The notes below the pieces were generated by a model. It worked only from the letters and a program-made list of their open reading frames with translations. It did not search any database and had not been told where the DNA came from. A program made the translations under genes and the position numbers. A DNA stretch of 64,000 bases from Actinomycetota bacterium (GTDB lineage: Bacteria > Actinomycetota > Acidimicrobiia > Acidimicrobiales > JAMCPD01). Below are positions 8,580 to 20,464 of this stretch, piece by piece. Location of the stretch: the NCBI GenBank assembly GCA_023379935.1, contig JAMCPD010000019.1, positions 18,537 to 82,536 of the forward strand, in the 5' to 3' direction. How positions within the stretch are numbered: position 1 is the stretch's first letter; each line of letters begins with the position of its first letter.

Positions 8580-8900
8580 CTGTATATACTCCTTACTTTA
8601 TAAATTTGTTAAGTACTGATGAGATACTTAAATACATTGATTAAATAAAAGTTTTGTTATTTATTCATATTATAGACAAACTAGCCCAATAAAGCCAAAT
8701 TGGGAAATCACATTTATTTTTGCTCTGGTGAAAAAGTTTTTGTTGATGCTAATTAAAACTTTCCAAATCTGCTAATTTGTCAGCAACGAGCTATTTTTGA
8801 TCCACTTCAACAAACTTTAAGTTGACCCACTTTCATTTACTTTTGGGTTGGTTGAGATTTCATGCAAAATACCTATTAGGTGAAGCTTTAGGGGCTCCTA
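8580..8900. other. AT-rich intergenic region between the thiolase gene and the PIN module
   Basis: 321 bases, strongly AT-rich compared with the GC-rich module that begins at 8901. The first part holds the thiolase ribosome binding site. I see no coding frame, tRNA or convincing hairpin terminator. The abrupt composition change at about 8890-8900 marks the left edge of the accessory patch. No remnant of the membrane-protein gene truncated at 10325 is recognisable here. Confidence 0.5.
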
Positions 8901-9359
8901 TTATACGGGGAGCGTGCCCTGACCATAGGCCACTGGCTCTTGGACCGTCACTCCCTCGACAACCTTGCCAATCGGAAAGTCTTTCACGTCCCACGTCATG
9001 AAGCGCTCCGCTTTCCCCCTGATCGCCGACGCAAGATGAACGGCATCCGCTCCACGCAACCCATATCCTCGGGAAAGGACCCGCGCGTGACGAGCGGTAG
9101 GCAGATCGACCTCAATCCAGCGCAGGAAGCCGTGTTCGAAGAAGGTACGAATTTTGTTGTCCACCTCCTCGGCTTCGGGTGACCTGACCTCTCCGTGCCC
9201 GCAGACTTCGGCATAAACCAGCGTGCTCGTGACAATCGTTAGCCGCCGGTTCTCTCCGGCCGTGAGCAACTCGCGGGCCGTTTCGACCCGCCCCTCCTCA
9301 CCTGAAATCCATGCAAGGTAAATGTTGGAATCAAGGTAGAAGCGGGGTGGCTCAGGCAC
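8901..9359 (-). CDS. PIN-domain protein (VapC-like ribonuclease)
   Basis: A 152-residue PIN-fold protein. The four acidic active-site positions are visible: D10 in YLDSNIYLAW, E51 in TLVYAEVCG, D105 in LRGADAVHLASA and D124 in FMTWDVKDF. PIN proteins of this size are usually Mg-dependent RNases and commonly toxins of type II toxin-antitoxin pairs. The GTG start at 9359 overlaps the end of the upstream gene by 8 bases, so the two are translationally coupled. Base composition is clearly GC-richer than the surrounding genes, suggesting transfer. The partner is not a recognisable VapB, MazE or RHH antitoxin, so the toxin role is inference. Confidence 0.8.
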   Translation of the reverse strand: MPEPPRFYLDSNIYLAWISGEEGRVETARELLTAGENRRLTIVTSTLVYAEVCGHGEVRSPEAEEVDNKIRTFFEHGFLRWIEVDLPTARHARVLSRGYGLRGADAVHLASAIRGKAERFMTWDVKDFPIGKVVEGVTVQEPVAYGQGTLPV

Positions 9360-10137
9360 CGCGCGTCCACTGCTGATGCTCTGTGGCAGTCCTTTCGCCC
9401 GTGTACCAAGGCGCGATGCCTGTCAGCTCTGCGACGGTCATCACAAACCCCACCACTTCAATGCAGTCAAGCGACTCGACTTTTACTAAGGTGATCTGTC
9501 CCACCTGGTTGCGGGTGACAGTACCAGCGGCCCGCACTTTTGTCCCGAGGTACTGGCGTACCGTTTCGAGTAGGTCTTCCGGGAAGGTGCACCGAACAGC
9601 GTGTTGCTCTTCGGTATCGTAGAGACTAGCCTTTCGTTGACCCCGGCGCAGGTTCACGACATCCAAGACGCCGGTCACCGATCCCAATGCCTCGTCCGTT
9701 CCTTGGAATGCCTCTGCGGCATGCTCGACGATCTCTTGCGTTACCTGGACTTCCGTTTTGGATCCGCTTTCTGTGACAGCAGTAAGGCCGATTCCCGACA
9801 CGCCCGGATTTTTGAGGATCTTCCCTATCTGTTGCACCTTCCCAATAGCAGACTCGGAGAACCAAGGAGGAAGCTCGGAACGATCTTTAAGGACCGCTAA
9901 GCCGTTTATGAGCCTGGTTGGTACTTCGGGGTGGACATCCGTCGAGGGCTCAAGTACCAGTCCGATACTCCCGTCCCAGACCTCGCTGATGCGCCATCGA
10001 CCTCTGCGACTGTTCGCACCGCGTGAGGTGCAATCCAATTCATGGAGCATCTCAAGCGTGTGCTTGATCAGCGCTACCAGCGCATCCGCTGGGAGTTGGC
10101 CACGTTCACCGTAGAGTTGCAGCCGAATCTGGGTCAT
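9352..10137 (-). CDS. Unrecognised 261-residue protein coupled to the PIN gene
   Basis: I do not recognise this family with certainty. The protein starts MTQIRLQLYGERGQLPADAL. An alpha/beta N-terminal part (about 1-95) includes RWRISEVWDGSIGLVLEP. A middle helical stretch follows, and a C-terminal beta-rich part (about 170-240) contains GVLDVVNLRRGQRKASLYD and VRAAGTVTRNQVGQITLVKV, which looks like an OB-fold-type barrel. No DNA-binding motif or signal peptide is seen. ATG 10137 is preferred; a TTG at 10233 would add 32 residues encoded by the adjoining inverted-repeat element. It overlaps the PIN gene and shares its high GC. It could be a non-canonical antitoxin, RNA-binding partner or substrate adaptor. 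Confidence 0.6.
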   Translation of the reverse strand: MTQIRLQLYGERGQLPADALVALIKHTLEMLHELDCTSRGANSRRGRWRISEVWDGSIGLVLEPSTDVHPEVPTRLINGLAVLKDRSELPPWFSESAIGKVQQIGKILKNPGVSGIGLTAVTESGSKTEVQVTQEIVEHAAEAFQGTDEALGSVTGVLDVVNLRRGQRKASLYDTEEQHAVRCTFPEDLLETVRQYLGTKVRAAGTVTRNQVGQITLVKVESLDCIEVVGFVMTVAELTGIAPWYTGERTATEHQQWTRGA

Positions 10138-10141
10138 CTTT

Positions 10142-10324
10142 GAACCATACTCCCAGATTGTGACAAACCGACTGTCCAACAAGAACTGGTCCAATTCGCA
10201 GCCTGGTGTTTCAAGGATTTCCTCATAGTACAACCGCGATCAGGGCTTGTCGCAAAGCGCTGACCGTGTCAATGATCACCGCGGTAACTGTCAGGCGTGT
10301 TGTCACAATCTGGGAGTATGGTTC
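10142..10324. mobile_element. 183-bp element with perfect 25-bp terminal inverted repeats (MITE-like)
   Basis: Positions 10142-10166 and 10300-10324 are exact reverse complements over 25 bases; each end reads inward GAACCATACTCCCAGATTGT and onward. The 133 bases between encode nothing convincing. The size, terminal repeats and lack of a transposase fit a non-autonomous IS derivative (MITE) or an IS deletion remnant. The right end falls inside the small membrane-protein gene and supplies its last codons. The left end abuts the start of the PIN module, 4 bases before its ATG. No target-site duplication is seen (flanks ATCTTT and CGGTAA), so one side may have been rearranged after insertion. Confidence 0.7.
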
Positions 10325-10511
10325 CGGTAATGGCGATTAAAATCAACAAAGGTCCCTCAATCAACATGTCAATCAAGAAGTGGAGTCGAGCGACTTGCTT
10401 CCTTTCAACAATCGTACGTGCTGGCATTAAGAATTCAAGAATTCCCTCACAAGCAAGTACACCTCCCCAGAGCGCGATAACCATAAAATGTAAAGTTTGA
10501 AGTCCATTCAT
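10269..10511 (-). pseudogene. Truncated small integral membrane protein gene
   Basis: Reads MNGLQTLHFMVIALWGGVLA and onward with two hydrophobic segments (about residues 3-27 and 42-63). After residue 62 the frame enters the inverted-repeat element at 10324 and stops 18 codons later, so the native C-terminus is lost. The family is not recognised. It has its own promoter (TTGACC-17-TAGAAT) with the predicted transcription start at the ATG. A fragment with two helices might still be made, but loss of function is likely. Confidence 0.6.
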
Positions 10512-10518
10512 ATAAATT

Positions 10519-10547
10519 ATTCTAACTAGCCTTAGGCAATTGGTCAA
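10519..10547 (-). promoter_or_regulatory. Promoter of the truncated membrane-protein gene (leaderless)
   Basis: On the minus strand TTGACC (10547-10542) and TAGAAT (10524-10519) are separated by 17 bases. The expected start site is 7 bases after the -10 box, at the A of the ATG (10511), and no Shine-Dalgarno is present. This is a good sigma-A-type promoter driving a probable leaderless message. Confidence 0.55.
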
Positions 10548-10649
10548 GTGTCGTGTTTGTTTTGATTCCACCTTTTACTTGTGTTGTCGGAGCACATAAT
10601 TCGATTTTATTCCTTGACCAACGTGACACAAGGAGCAGGTCAGAAGGAG

Positions 10650-10723
10650 TGGGGCTAACTGGACTTGAACCAGTGACCTCAGCATTATCAGTGCTGCGCT
10701 CTAACCAGCTGAGCTATAGCCCC
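10650..10723 (-). tRNA. tRNA-Ile (anticodon GAT)
   Basis: A 74-nt tRNA with acceptor GGGGCTA/TAGCCCC and discriminator A. The D-arm is GCTCAGCTGGTTAGAGC. The anticodon loop CTGATAA gives GAT, and the T-arm is CTGG-TTCAAGT-CCAG type. CCA is not encoded. It sits just downstream of gyrA, where actinobacteria usually keep a tRNA-Ile/tRNA-Ala pair; no tRNA-Ala is seen in the window next to it. Confidence 0.96.
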
Positions 10724-10831
10724 GTTGTCACCTTTTTGAGGGAAAATTCAGTTACCGCAAACCTTACGGTGCGAAGCCGATTCCATCTCTATACTACCAG
10801 CCATAACAGAGGTCTGCGAAGAAAGTTGGCG

Positions 10832-13264
10832 TTAGGTGTAATCGGCGGTATCTGGAGTATACACGGGAGCAACAGCAGCCAGCTTATGATCTTCATCTAA
10901 ATTCATCAACTTCACTCCCGTAGCGGCGCGACCCTGAAGTGATATTTGATCCACAGCCATTTTTATCACAACACCACCTGAGGATACCAGCAAAAGTTCA
11001 CTGTTTGACGAAACTATAAAGCTGTTGGTCACCACTCCTTTGGTTGGCGTTAACCCAATAGCCTTTACTCCCTTGCCTCCCCTGGCTTGAGCACGAAAAT
11101 TGTCTATAACAGTTCTTTTGCCAAACCCTTTTGTGGTAATAAAAACTGCATCCATTCCCTCGGAGATAACGTCACACGCCACCACTTGATCGTCTTGTTT
11201 TAGAGTAATCCCCCTGACACCGGCGGTGTCGCGACCGGTTGGGCGCACTTGGTCTTCTTTGAATCGTATACACATACCTTTTTTGGTTACCAACAAAAGC
11301 TCATTGTTCCCATTGGTGCAAACAACCTTGACTAATTCATCATTAAGATTCAACGAAATAGCAATTATCCCTTCACGTCTAGACTTGTTGTATTGGATTA
11401 AGGGTGTTTTTTTGACTTGACCAAGTTGGGTAACAAAGAATAAATTCTTCCCCTCCTCAAAATCACGGGTGGAAATTATAGCCTCTATGCGCTCATCATT
11501 GTCAATAGGCAATAGATTGATTATTGCCGTTCCTTTTGTGGAACGTTCTCTCAGAGGGATCTGGTAGGCCCGGAGTTTGAAAACACGACCTTTATTGGAA
11601 AACAACAACAGATGTGAGTGGGCAGTTGTATGCACGGCAATGGTAACCACATCGCTTTCTTTGAGTTTAGTCCCTTGTACTCCCCTTCCGCCGCGGGCTT
11701 GACTTTTAAAAGCATCTCCAGATATGGAGTTTATATAGCCGCTTGTGGTCATGGTTATGAACAACTCATCGTCGGCTATTAAATCTTCGGTAACTAATTC
11801 ACCGGGATCTGTTTCTAAACGTGATCTCCTCGGCTCAGCAAATTTAGCGCGTATCTGTTTTAGTTCATCAATAATCAAACGGCGCAGTAAATCTTCACTG
11901 CCGAGTATCCCTTGCAACTCAGCTATTGTAGCTTGCAGCTTTAAATACTCTTCTTTGAGCTCAGATCTCCCAAGACGTGTAAGGCGCCCAAGGGTTAGAT
12001 CGAGAATATGATCAGTTTGAGGTTCGCTAAACTCAAAAGGTGTATCCATAAGCTTGGATTTAGCGGCTGGACGATCGGGGGAGTTGCGTATGGCTTCAAT
12101 CACCTCATCCAATAAATCAATGGCGCGGAGTAAACCTTCAACTATGTGGGCTCTATTTTGGGCTTTGTTCAACCTGAACTGGCAGCGCCGTGTAACCACC
12201 TCCAACTGATGTTCTATATAATGATGTAGTAGTTGAGCCAGATTTAATGTCCTTGGGACCCCGTCAACAATGGCCAACATATTAACGCCAACACTTGTTT
12301 GAAGAGAGGTGTATTTGTAGAGGTTGTTTAATACCACCTCGGCATTGGCATCTCTTCGCACCTCCACAACCAGACGTGCTTCGCGCCCGGCGGAATCGTT
12401 TTGCAACCGGGATATACCCTCCAACACACCATCTTTGACTAAATCGGCTATTTTCTTCTCTATAACCTCAACTGAAGTTTGATAAGGCAGTTCAGTAAAG
12501 ATAATACGGGTGGAGTTACGAATTTCTTCCAGCTCCGAAACGGCACGTATTTTTATAGAGCCGCGACCGGTTCTATAGGCGTCTTTGATGCCTTGAGTAC
12601 CCAACAAAAGCCCACCTGTAGGGAAGTCGGGACCTTTGATAAACGCCATCAGGTCGTCCGGTGTGGCTTCTTGATGACTTAAAACATAAATTGTCGCGTC
12701 AATCACCTCAGCTAAATTATGGGGAGGTATGTTAGTTGCCATCCCAACAGCAATTCCTTGGGATCCATTAATCAATAGGTTGGGTATTCGCGACGGTAAT
12801 ACAACTGGTTCCAGCTCACTTGCGTCATAGTTTTGAACAAAATTAACCGTATCTTCTTCAATTGATTCCAGTAAAGTCAGTGAGATTGGGGCCAAGCGGC
12901 ACTCGGTATACCTCATTGCGGCGGGTCCCTCATCAGGCCCTGTTGAACCAAAGTTACCGTGCCCATCTATCAGGGGGTGACGCAAACTAAAATCCTGCAC
13001 CATTCTGGCCAAAGAGTCATATATGGCACTATCACCGTGTGGGTGAAAACGTCCCATAACATCACCGACAACACGTGCACATTTTGTATATGGGCGCTCG
13101 GGTCTAAGCCCCATATTGAACATTGCATATAGTATACGTCTATGAACCGGTTTCAACCCATCCCGTACATCGGGCAAAGCACGTGACACTATAACAGACA
13201 TGGCGTAGTCTAAGAAAGACCTTTCCATCTCTTCTTGTAACTCAATTGGTTTAACTACGGTCAT
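10832..13264 (-). CDS. gyrA: DNA gyrase subunit A
   Basis: An 810-residue breakage-reunion subunit of gyrase. The catalytic tyrosine is in [10 protein letters not shown]. The quinolone-resistance region reads [12 protein letters not shown], with Ser and Asp at the positions equivalent to E. coli 83 and 87. The C-terminal beta-pinwheel contains a GyrA-box-like QARGGKG near residue 735, supporting gyrase rather than topoisomerase IV. ATG 13264 is chosen; a TTG lies directly before it. gyrB ends 38 bases upstream on the same strand. Confidence 0.97.
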   Translation of the reverse strand: MTVVKPIELQEEMERSFLDYAMSVIVSRALPDVRDGLKPVHRRILYAMFNMGLRPERPYTKCARVVGDVMGRFHPHGDSAIYDSLARMVQDFSLRHPLIDGHGNFGSTGPDEGPAAMRYTECRLAPISLTLLESIEEDTVNFVQNYDASELEPVVLPSRIPNLLINGSQGIAVGMATNIPPHNLAEVIDATIYVLSHQEATPDDLMAFIKGPDFPTGGLLLGTQGIKDAYRTGRGSIKIRAVSELEEIRNSTRIIFTELPYQTSVEVIEKKIADLVKDGVLEGISRLQNDSAGREARLVVEVRRDANAEVVLNNLYKYTSLQTSVGVNMLAIVDGVPRTLNLAQLLHHYIEHQLEVVTRRCQFRLNKAQNRAHIVEGLLRAIDLLDEVIEAIRNSPDRPAAKSKLMDTPFEFSEPQTDHILDLTLGRLTRLGRSELKEEYLKLQATIAELQGILGSEDLLRRLIIDELKQIRAKFAEPRRSRLETDPGELVTEDLIADDELFITMTTSGYINSISGDAFKSQARGGRGVQGTKLKESDVVTIAVHTTAHSHLLLFSNKGRVFKLRAYQIPLRERSTKGTAIINLLPIDNDERIEAIISTRDFEEGKNLFFVTQLGQVKKTPLIQYNKSRREGIIAISLNLNDELVKVVCTNGNNELLLVTKKGMCIRFKEDQVRPTGRDTAGVRGITLKQDDQVVACDVISEGMDAVFITTKGFGKRTVIDNFRAQARGGKGVKAIGLTPTKGVVTNSFIVSSNSELLLVSSGGVVIKMAVDQISLQGRAATGVKLMNLDEDHKLAAVAPVYTPDTADYT

Positions 13265-13302
13265 CAATACTTACCATTTGACATCTATTTTGAAAAAGAA
13301 GG

Positions 13303-16411
<3,109 letters not shown>

Positions 16412-16436
16412 CTTAACAACACCTCTTTATTTATAC

Positions 16437-16576
16437 TTTTCCACAACTTACTATTTTTTCCACAGCCTTGTTTATTATTTAATTTTTAACAATAGTAATA
16501 GGGTATGTGTAAAAGTGTAAAACTACTATAATACCTAATTAATATACAATTTTTAAACATGATGTGTTGTGGAAAA
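16437..16576. promoter_or_regulatory. DnaA-box cluster in the dnaA-dnaN intergenic region
   Basis: Three DnaA-box-like nonamers lie in the 165 bases between dnaA and dnaN: TTTTCCACA at 16437-16445 and 16456-16464, and TGTGGAAAA (reverse orientation) at 16568-16576. Each differs from TTATCCACA at one position. The intervening DNA is very AT-rich. In many bacteria the dnaA-dnaN gap belongs to oriC, so this may be a second half of a bipartite origin, or regulate dnaN. Confidence 0.6.
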
Positions 16577-17956
16577 CTAACTGTTATACTCAGACTTGAT
16601 TTTTATTATTAACTCATTAACCTGCCCGTAAACCTGTTTTTTTTGTTTCATTAAAGAAGATATTTTTTCTATAGCATGTATGGCGGTAGTATGATCCCTA
16701 CCGTTGAATATATTGGCAATCTGTGGATAACTTAAATCTGTAAGTTCACGGATTATATACATACAGATTTGGCGCGCCAACACCAACGGGCGTCTTCTGT
16801 TTGGTCCAACTATTTCTTCAACACCAAACCTGAAATACTCTGAACATATATTAATGATTGTCTGTGGAAGAATCCGTTTAAACTGATCTTTAACTATAAT
16901 GTCGCTTAGATTAACTTTAACTAAATCACCTGTTATTGGTTGATTTGTGAGTTTCGCATAAGCAATAACTCTATTTAATGCCCCCTCCAATTCCCGTATG
17001 TTATTTGTTATATTAATGGCTATAAACTCCAAAACATCGTTTGGAATCGCGATGTCTTCACTTCTCATTTTTTTTTGAAGAATAGCCATTCTTGTTTCCA
17101 GCTCCGGTGGCTGGATATCGGTTATTAATCCGGATAAAAATCTACTCCTTAACCGTTCCTCCAAGGTTGATATCGAACGAGGCGGCCTGTCAGAGGTAAT
17201 AACTATCTGTTTCGATGATTCATATAATGAGTTAAAAGTATGAAAAAATTCTTCTTGGAGTGACTCCTTGCCCTCAATGAACTGGATGTCATCTATAAGT
17301 AAAATATCACACTCCCTATAACGGCGCTTGAATGATACCGTTTTATTAATTCTAATTGCATTAACAAACTCATTTAAAAATGTTTCAGTGGAAACATACC
17401 TAATTTTGTTTGTTGGCATATGTTTCAAGATATAGTTTCCTATTGCATGCAGTAGGTGTGTTTTACCGAGTCCTGTATGCCCATAAATAAACAGCGGATT
17501 ATATGAGTGTGATGGCGATTCCGCTACAGCTAAAGCGGCTGCGTGTGCAAACCGGTTGGATGATGCAATTACAAAAGCATCAAAAACATAAGAAGGGTTA
17601 AACATACTTTCACCGGTCCCCGTTGCTGGCGGTACGGGTTGGGTTTGCACAGAAATATTTCCTCCGTTGCTTCGGTTATCAACCGTCATTCTGTTTGGTA
17701 AATCGAAAGATGTATCTATTTCAATATCTAAATCAGTGGATACGCCCGTTATAGTTGACAGTGTCTCTAATATGACCGGAAGATAGCGATTGATCAACCT
17801 ATCTCTAACTATTCTGTTTGGTACGGATATAACCAAACTGTTATCCTTGTAATTAGTGGCGTTAACGGGCATCAGCAATGTTTTCCACACACCTTCGCCA
17901 AGCCGATCTTTCAAAATAATACTACACTTATCCCATAATTCTATACTCTGTTTCAT
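16577..17956 (-). CDS. dnaA: Chromosomal replication initiator DnaA
   Basis: A 459-residue AAA+ initiator. Domain I starts MKQSIELWDKCSIILKDRL. A short linker carries Gln/Pro-rich residues. Domain III has Walker A GHTGLGKTHLL, Walker B LLIDDIQFI and sensor residues. Domain IV ends with the DnaA-box-binding signature GRDHTTAIHA. The ATG at 17956 is chosen because AAGGG lies 6 bases upstream and the N-terminus matches the family; the longer open frame to 18013 is not needed. It is flanked by the two DnaA-box clusters. Confidence 0.97.
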   Translation of the reverse strand: MKQSIELWDKCSIILKDRLGEGVWKTLLMPVNATNYKDNSLVISVPNRIVRDRLINRYLPVILETLSTITGVSTDLDIEIDTSFDLPNRMTVDNRSNGGNISVQTQPVPPATGTGESMFNPSYVFDAFVIASSNRFAHAAALAVAESPSHSYNPLFIYGHTGLGKTHLLHAIGNYILKHMPTNKIRYVSTETFLNEFVNAIRINKTVSFKRRYRECDILLIDDIQFIEGKESLQEEFFHTFNSLYESSKQIVITSDRPPRSISTLEERLRSRFLSGLITDIQPPELETRMAILQKKMRSEDIAIPNDVLEFIAINITNNIRELEGALNRVIAYAKLTNQPITGDLVKVNLSDIIVKDQFKRILPQTIINICSEYFRFGVEEIVGPNRRRPLVLARQICMYIIRELTDLSYPQIANIFNGRDHTTAIHAIEKISSLMKQKKQVYGQVNELIIKIKSEYNS

Positions 17957-18415
17957 AAATACCCTTACTTTTAAACTCTTTTTTGTTGGAACAAACCAAC
18001 CCAAAAACACCACTCTACTTCAAGCTTATTGCCTAATGATGAAGAAATTTATTTTATTAAACTCCTTTCCCCCAACTATACAACTACTTAGAAAGTTGTG
18101 TCCAAAAATATACCAAAAATATTAAGACTATAAAATACGAACAGTATTGCATAATAACCAGCCAAATATATATACATACCAACCCAATATATCCGCCTTG
18201 ATCAAGAATTTGATGGAACAAACACCAAACTAAGGTTGAATAAAGTTTGGTCACCTCTAAACGTTCTTTGTACTGCTAACAGTACCCCAACTAGAGGTTT
18301 ACAAATATAGGCTACTCTAAATATTATCCACAGGTTGTGTAAAAAGGTGTGGATAAAGAATAGGTATAGATAAATTTACCAATCTCAACCACACCTTTAT
18401 ATTTTTCACTCTTTC
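17957..18415. other. Candidate replication origin (oriC) between dnaA and parB
   Basis: A non-coding AT-rich stretch. Two perfect DnaA boxes face each other: TTATCCACA at 18324-18332 and TGTGGATAA at 18348-18356. To their left is a nested hairpin: ACCTCTA (18253-18259) with TAGAGGT (18292-18298) enclosing GTACTG-CTAA-CAGTAC (18270-18285). An ACCAAACT/AGTTTGGT pair lies just before it. An AT-only region near 18110-18180 could be the unwinding element. Only two consensus boxes are seen here, fewer than in most actinobacterial origins, with three weaker ones across dnaA. The dnaA promoter must also lie here. Confidence 0.65.
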
Positions 18416-19294
18416 TCAAACGCGCGGTGGAATAATTAGTTTATATATACGTTCCAAGTCGGCTATGTTTGCAAACTCTATTACCACAACACCATGTTTT
18501 TTGGTGATATCAACCTTTACTCGTGTATTTAAATAATCACTTAGAATAACTTCCAACTCAACCAAACTAGGATCACGCTCACTAATATTTTTAGGAGCTG
18601 TTTTCACCCTATTATCTGGTTTGCTGTTTTCTCTATCTTTTATGACTTCTTCAACCGCCCGTACACTTAATCCTTCATTAACTACTCTTTTTGCCAACTC
18701 TTCCTGGAGTGTTCTGTCAGGTGTACCAAGTAAAGCTCTTGCATGGCCGGCGGTCAACTGTTTATCGAGTATAAGTTTTTGCACTCCCGCGGGAAGTTGT
18801 AACAACCTTATGGTGTTGGTTATTGTTGCCCTACTTTTTCCTACTCTTTTTGCCAGTTCATCATGGGTTATATTCAACTCCTCCAACAACTGTTGGTATC
18901 CGGCAGCCTCTTCCAGTGCATTAAGCCCTTCTCTGTGGAGGTTTTCAATTAACGCTTTTATAAGTGAAGAGGTGTCGGTTTCAACATTGATAAAACTCGG
19001 AATGGTTAGCAAACCAACTCTTTTAGCCGCTCTCCAACGTCGTTCACCAGCAACAAGCTCATAAACATTCTCCTCCAACTCCCTGAGCAGTATCGGTTGG
19101 AGTATGCCAACTTCGTTGATTGATGCCGCAAGGGAGGATATTGCTTCTTCATCAAAATACTTTCTAGGTTGTGAATGGTTTGGTTTGATATAGTTAACAG
19201 GAACTTCTCTATAAACCAAACCCTCCTGTTTGTGGACTGTTTCTGTTGGAATAAGTGAGCTTAACCCTTTTCCAAGACCACTATGACGAACCAC
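18416..19294 (-). CDS. parB: Chromosome segregation protein ParB
   Basis: A 292-residue CTPase/DNA-binding protein. Features are the N-terminal ParA-activating start VVRHSGLGKGLSSLIP, box I NHSQPRKYFD, the CTP-binding motif GERRWRAAKR, a helix-turn-helix with AKRVGKSRATITNTIRLL and GHARALLG, and a C-terminal dimerisation domain. GTG 19294 overlaps the end of parA by 14 bases. The two parS sites it should load onto lie at 20227 and 20476, just upstream of parA. Confidence 0.96.
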   Translation of the reverse strand: MVRHSGLGKGLSSLIPTETVHKQEGLVYREVPVNYIKPNHSQPRKYFDEEAISSLAASINEVGILQPILLRELEENVYELVAGERRWRAAKRVGLLTIPSFINVETDTSSLIKALIENLHREGLNALEEAAGYQQLLEELNITHDELAKRVGKSRATITNTIRLLQLPAGVQKLILDKQLTAGHARALLGTPDRTLQEELAKRVVNEGLSVRAVEEVIKDRENSKPDNRVKTAPKNISERDPSLVELEVILSDYLNTRVKVDITKKHGVVVIEFANIADLERIYKLIIPPRV

Positions 19295-20078
19295 CGCTGA
19301 CCTCCTTTGCCAGTTGTCTATAGGCTATTGATCCACGTGAGGATGGATCAAATACTGTTATTGGTTTTCCAAATGATGGTGCTTCTGACAGTCGTACACT
19401 ACGGGGTATAATTGATTTACATACAAGCGAATCAAAATGCTGTTTTACCTCCCGGGCCACTTCATCCGAAAGCTTAGTTCTGCCATCATACATAGTGAGT
19501 ACTATAAAACCTATCCTTAAATCCGGGTTTAAGCTTGTCTTTACAAGTTCAACATTACGCAAAAGTTGCCCCAAACCCTCCAAGGCATAGTATTCACACT
19601 GTATGGGAACTACGATCTCTTTGGTGGCAGCAAGAGCATTAACGGTTAGCAATCCCAATGAAGGTGGGCAGTCTATAATAATAAAGTCGTAATCATCCTC
19701 TATGAGCGCTATAGATTTTTTTAATTTGAGTTCACGGCTAAACGCAGACACCAACTCTATTTCCGCTCCAGCCAAATCTATTGATGAAGGTGCTAAAAAC
19801 AGGTTTTTCAAACTGGTTGGCTCTATACAGTCTTCCATATTAACATCGTGCATTAACACGTCATATGTCGACATATCAAAACTTTTAGGATCTATACCAA
19901 GGCCGGTGGTTGCATTGCCTTGTGGATCCAAATCTATAATAAGTACTCTGAAACCTATTTCAGCCAAAGAAGCCCCCAAATTAATAGCCGTAGTTGTTTT
20001 ACCAACTCCACCTTTTTGGTTCGCTATCGCAAGTATTCTCGCTGTACTTGGTTGTTGTTTATTATTCAAATTTGGCAT
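19281..20078 (-). CDS. parA: Chromosome partitioning ATPase ParA
   Basis: A 265-residue deviant Walker ATPase that moves ParB-parS complexes. The deviant Walker A is NQKGGVGKTT near residue 20, the A' motif is LIIDLDPQGNATTGLG, and Walker B is FIIIDCPPSLGLLT. The ATG at 20078 fits the family. It lies directly upstream of and overlapping parB, and 417 bases downstream of rsmG; that gap holds the parS repeats. Confidence 0.97.
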   Translation of the reverse strand: MPNLNNKQQPSTARILAIANQKGGVGKTTTAINLGASLAEIGFRVLIIDLDPQGNATTGLGIDPKSFDMSTYDVLMHDVNMEDCIEPTSLKNLFLAPSSIDLAGAEIELVSAFSRELKLKKSIALIEDDYDFIIIDCPPSLGLLTVNALAATKEIVVPIQCEYYALEGLGQLLRNVELVKTSLNPDLRIGFIVLTMYDGRTKLSDEVAREVKQHFDSLVCKSIIPRSVRLSEAPSFGKPITVFDPSSRGSIAYRQLAKEVSGGSS

Positions 20079-20215
20079 TTATCCTTTAATCTTCTGTCCC
20101 AATAAACAAAGCATCACAGTTGGCACTAACATCAGTAGTTGACATTGTACTATTATATATACTCAATTAGCAAGTGTAAACGGTCAATTATTTAAAATAA
20201 AATTTATAACCGATT

Positions 20216-20282
20216 TAGTTACGGACTGTTTCACGTGAAACATACTCTAAAAGAGAGGATACTTTCGAGGCAGACCTACTCT
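20216..20282 (-). repeat. 67-bp direct repeat, copy 1 (parS-bearing)
   Basis: Identical over 67 bases to 20465-20531, same orientation, 249 bases apart. Each copy carries one parS. In copy 2 the repeat also encodes the last codons and stop of rsmG, so copy 1 looks like a duplicate of the rsmG 3' end plus parS. Copy 1 lies in non-coding DNA upstream of parA. Confidence 0.9.
20227..20242. promoter_or_regulatory. parS site 1
   Basis: TGTTTCACGTGAAACA, the perfect 16-bp palindromic parS consensus bound by ParB. It lies in the rsmG-parA gap in repeat copy 1. Confidence 0.95.
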
Positions 20283-20464
20283 CTATAGGCATGTAACCGG
20301 TGAATGACCCGGACGTACGTACATTTCTCGTCTGTGGTGGAATGAAATTAATCTCCCAAACCTTTGCAAACTCTCTCAACGGCCTCTTATATATCTGCTT
20401 CGATACCATACTATTTAAGTATGATCTACCAACAGATTTTGAAGACCGGCTCCCCGCAAAGACA
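20283..20464. other. Spacer between the two parS repeats
   Basis: 182 bases of mixed composition. A 64-codon frame on the minus strand (20215-20409) runs through it and through repeat copy 1, but its second half is simply the repeat read in the frame not used by rsmG, and I see no ribosome binding site or family resemblance. I regard it as non-coding. The dnaA-box motif is absent. The spacer may be a duplicated or foreign fragment that separated the two repeat copies. Confidence 0.5.

Noticed and set aside
10553..10900. 115-codon plus-strand frame
   Set aside because: Contains the peptide GLTGLEPVTSALS, a known artefact of translating a tRNA-Ile on the opposite strand; it crosses tRNA-Ile and the gyrA 3' end.
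20215..20409. 64-codon frame upstream of parA
   Set aside because: Half of it is the 67-bp repeat read out of the rsmG frame; no ribosome binding site or recognisable family.
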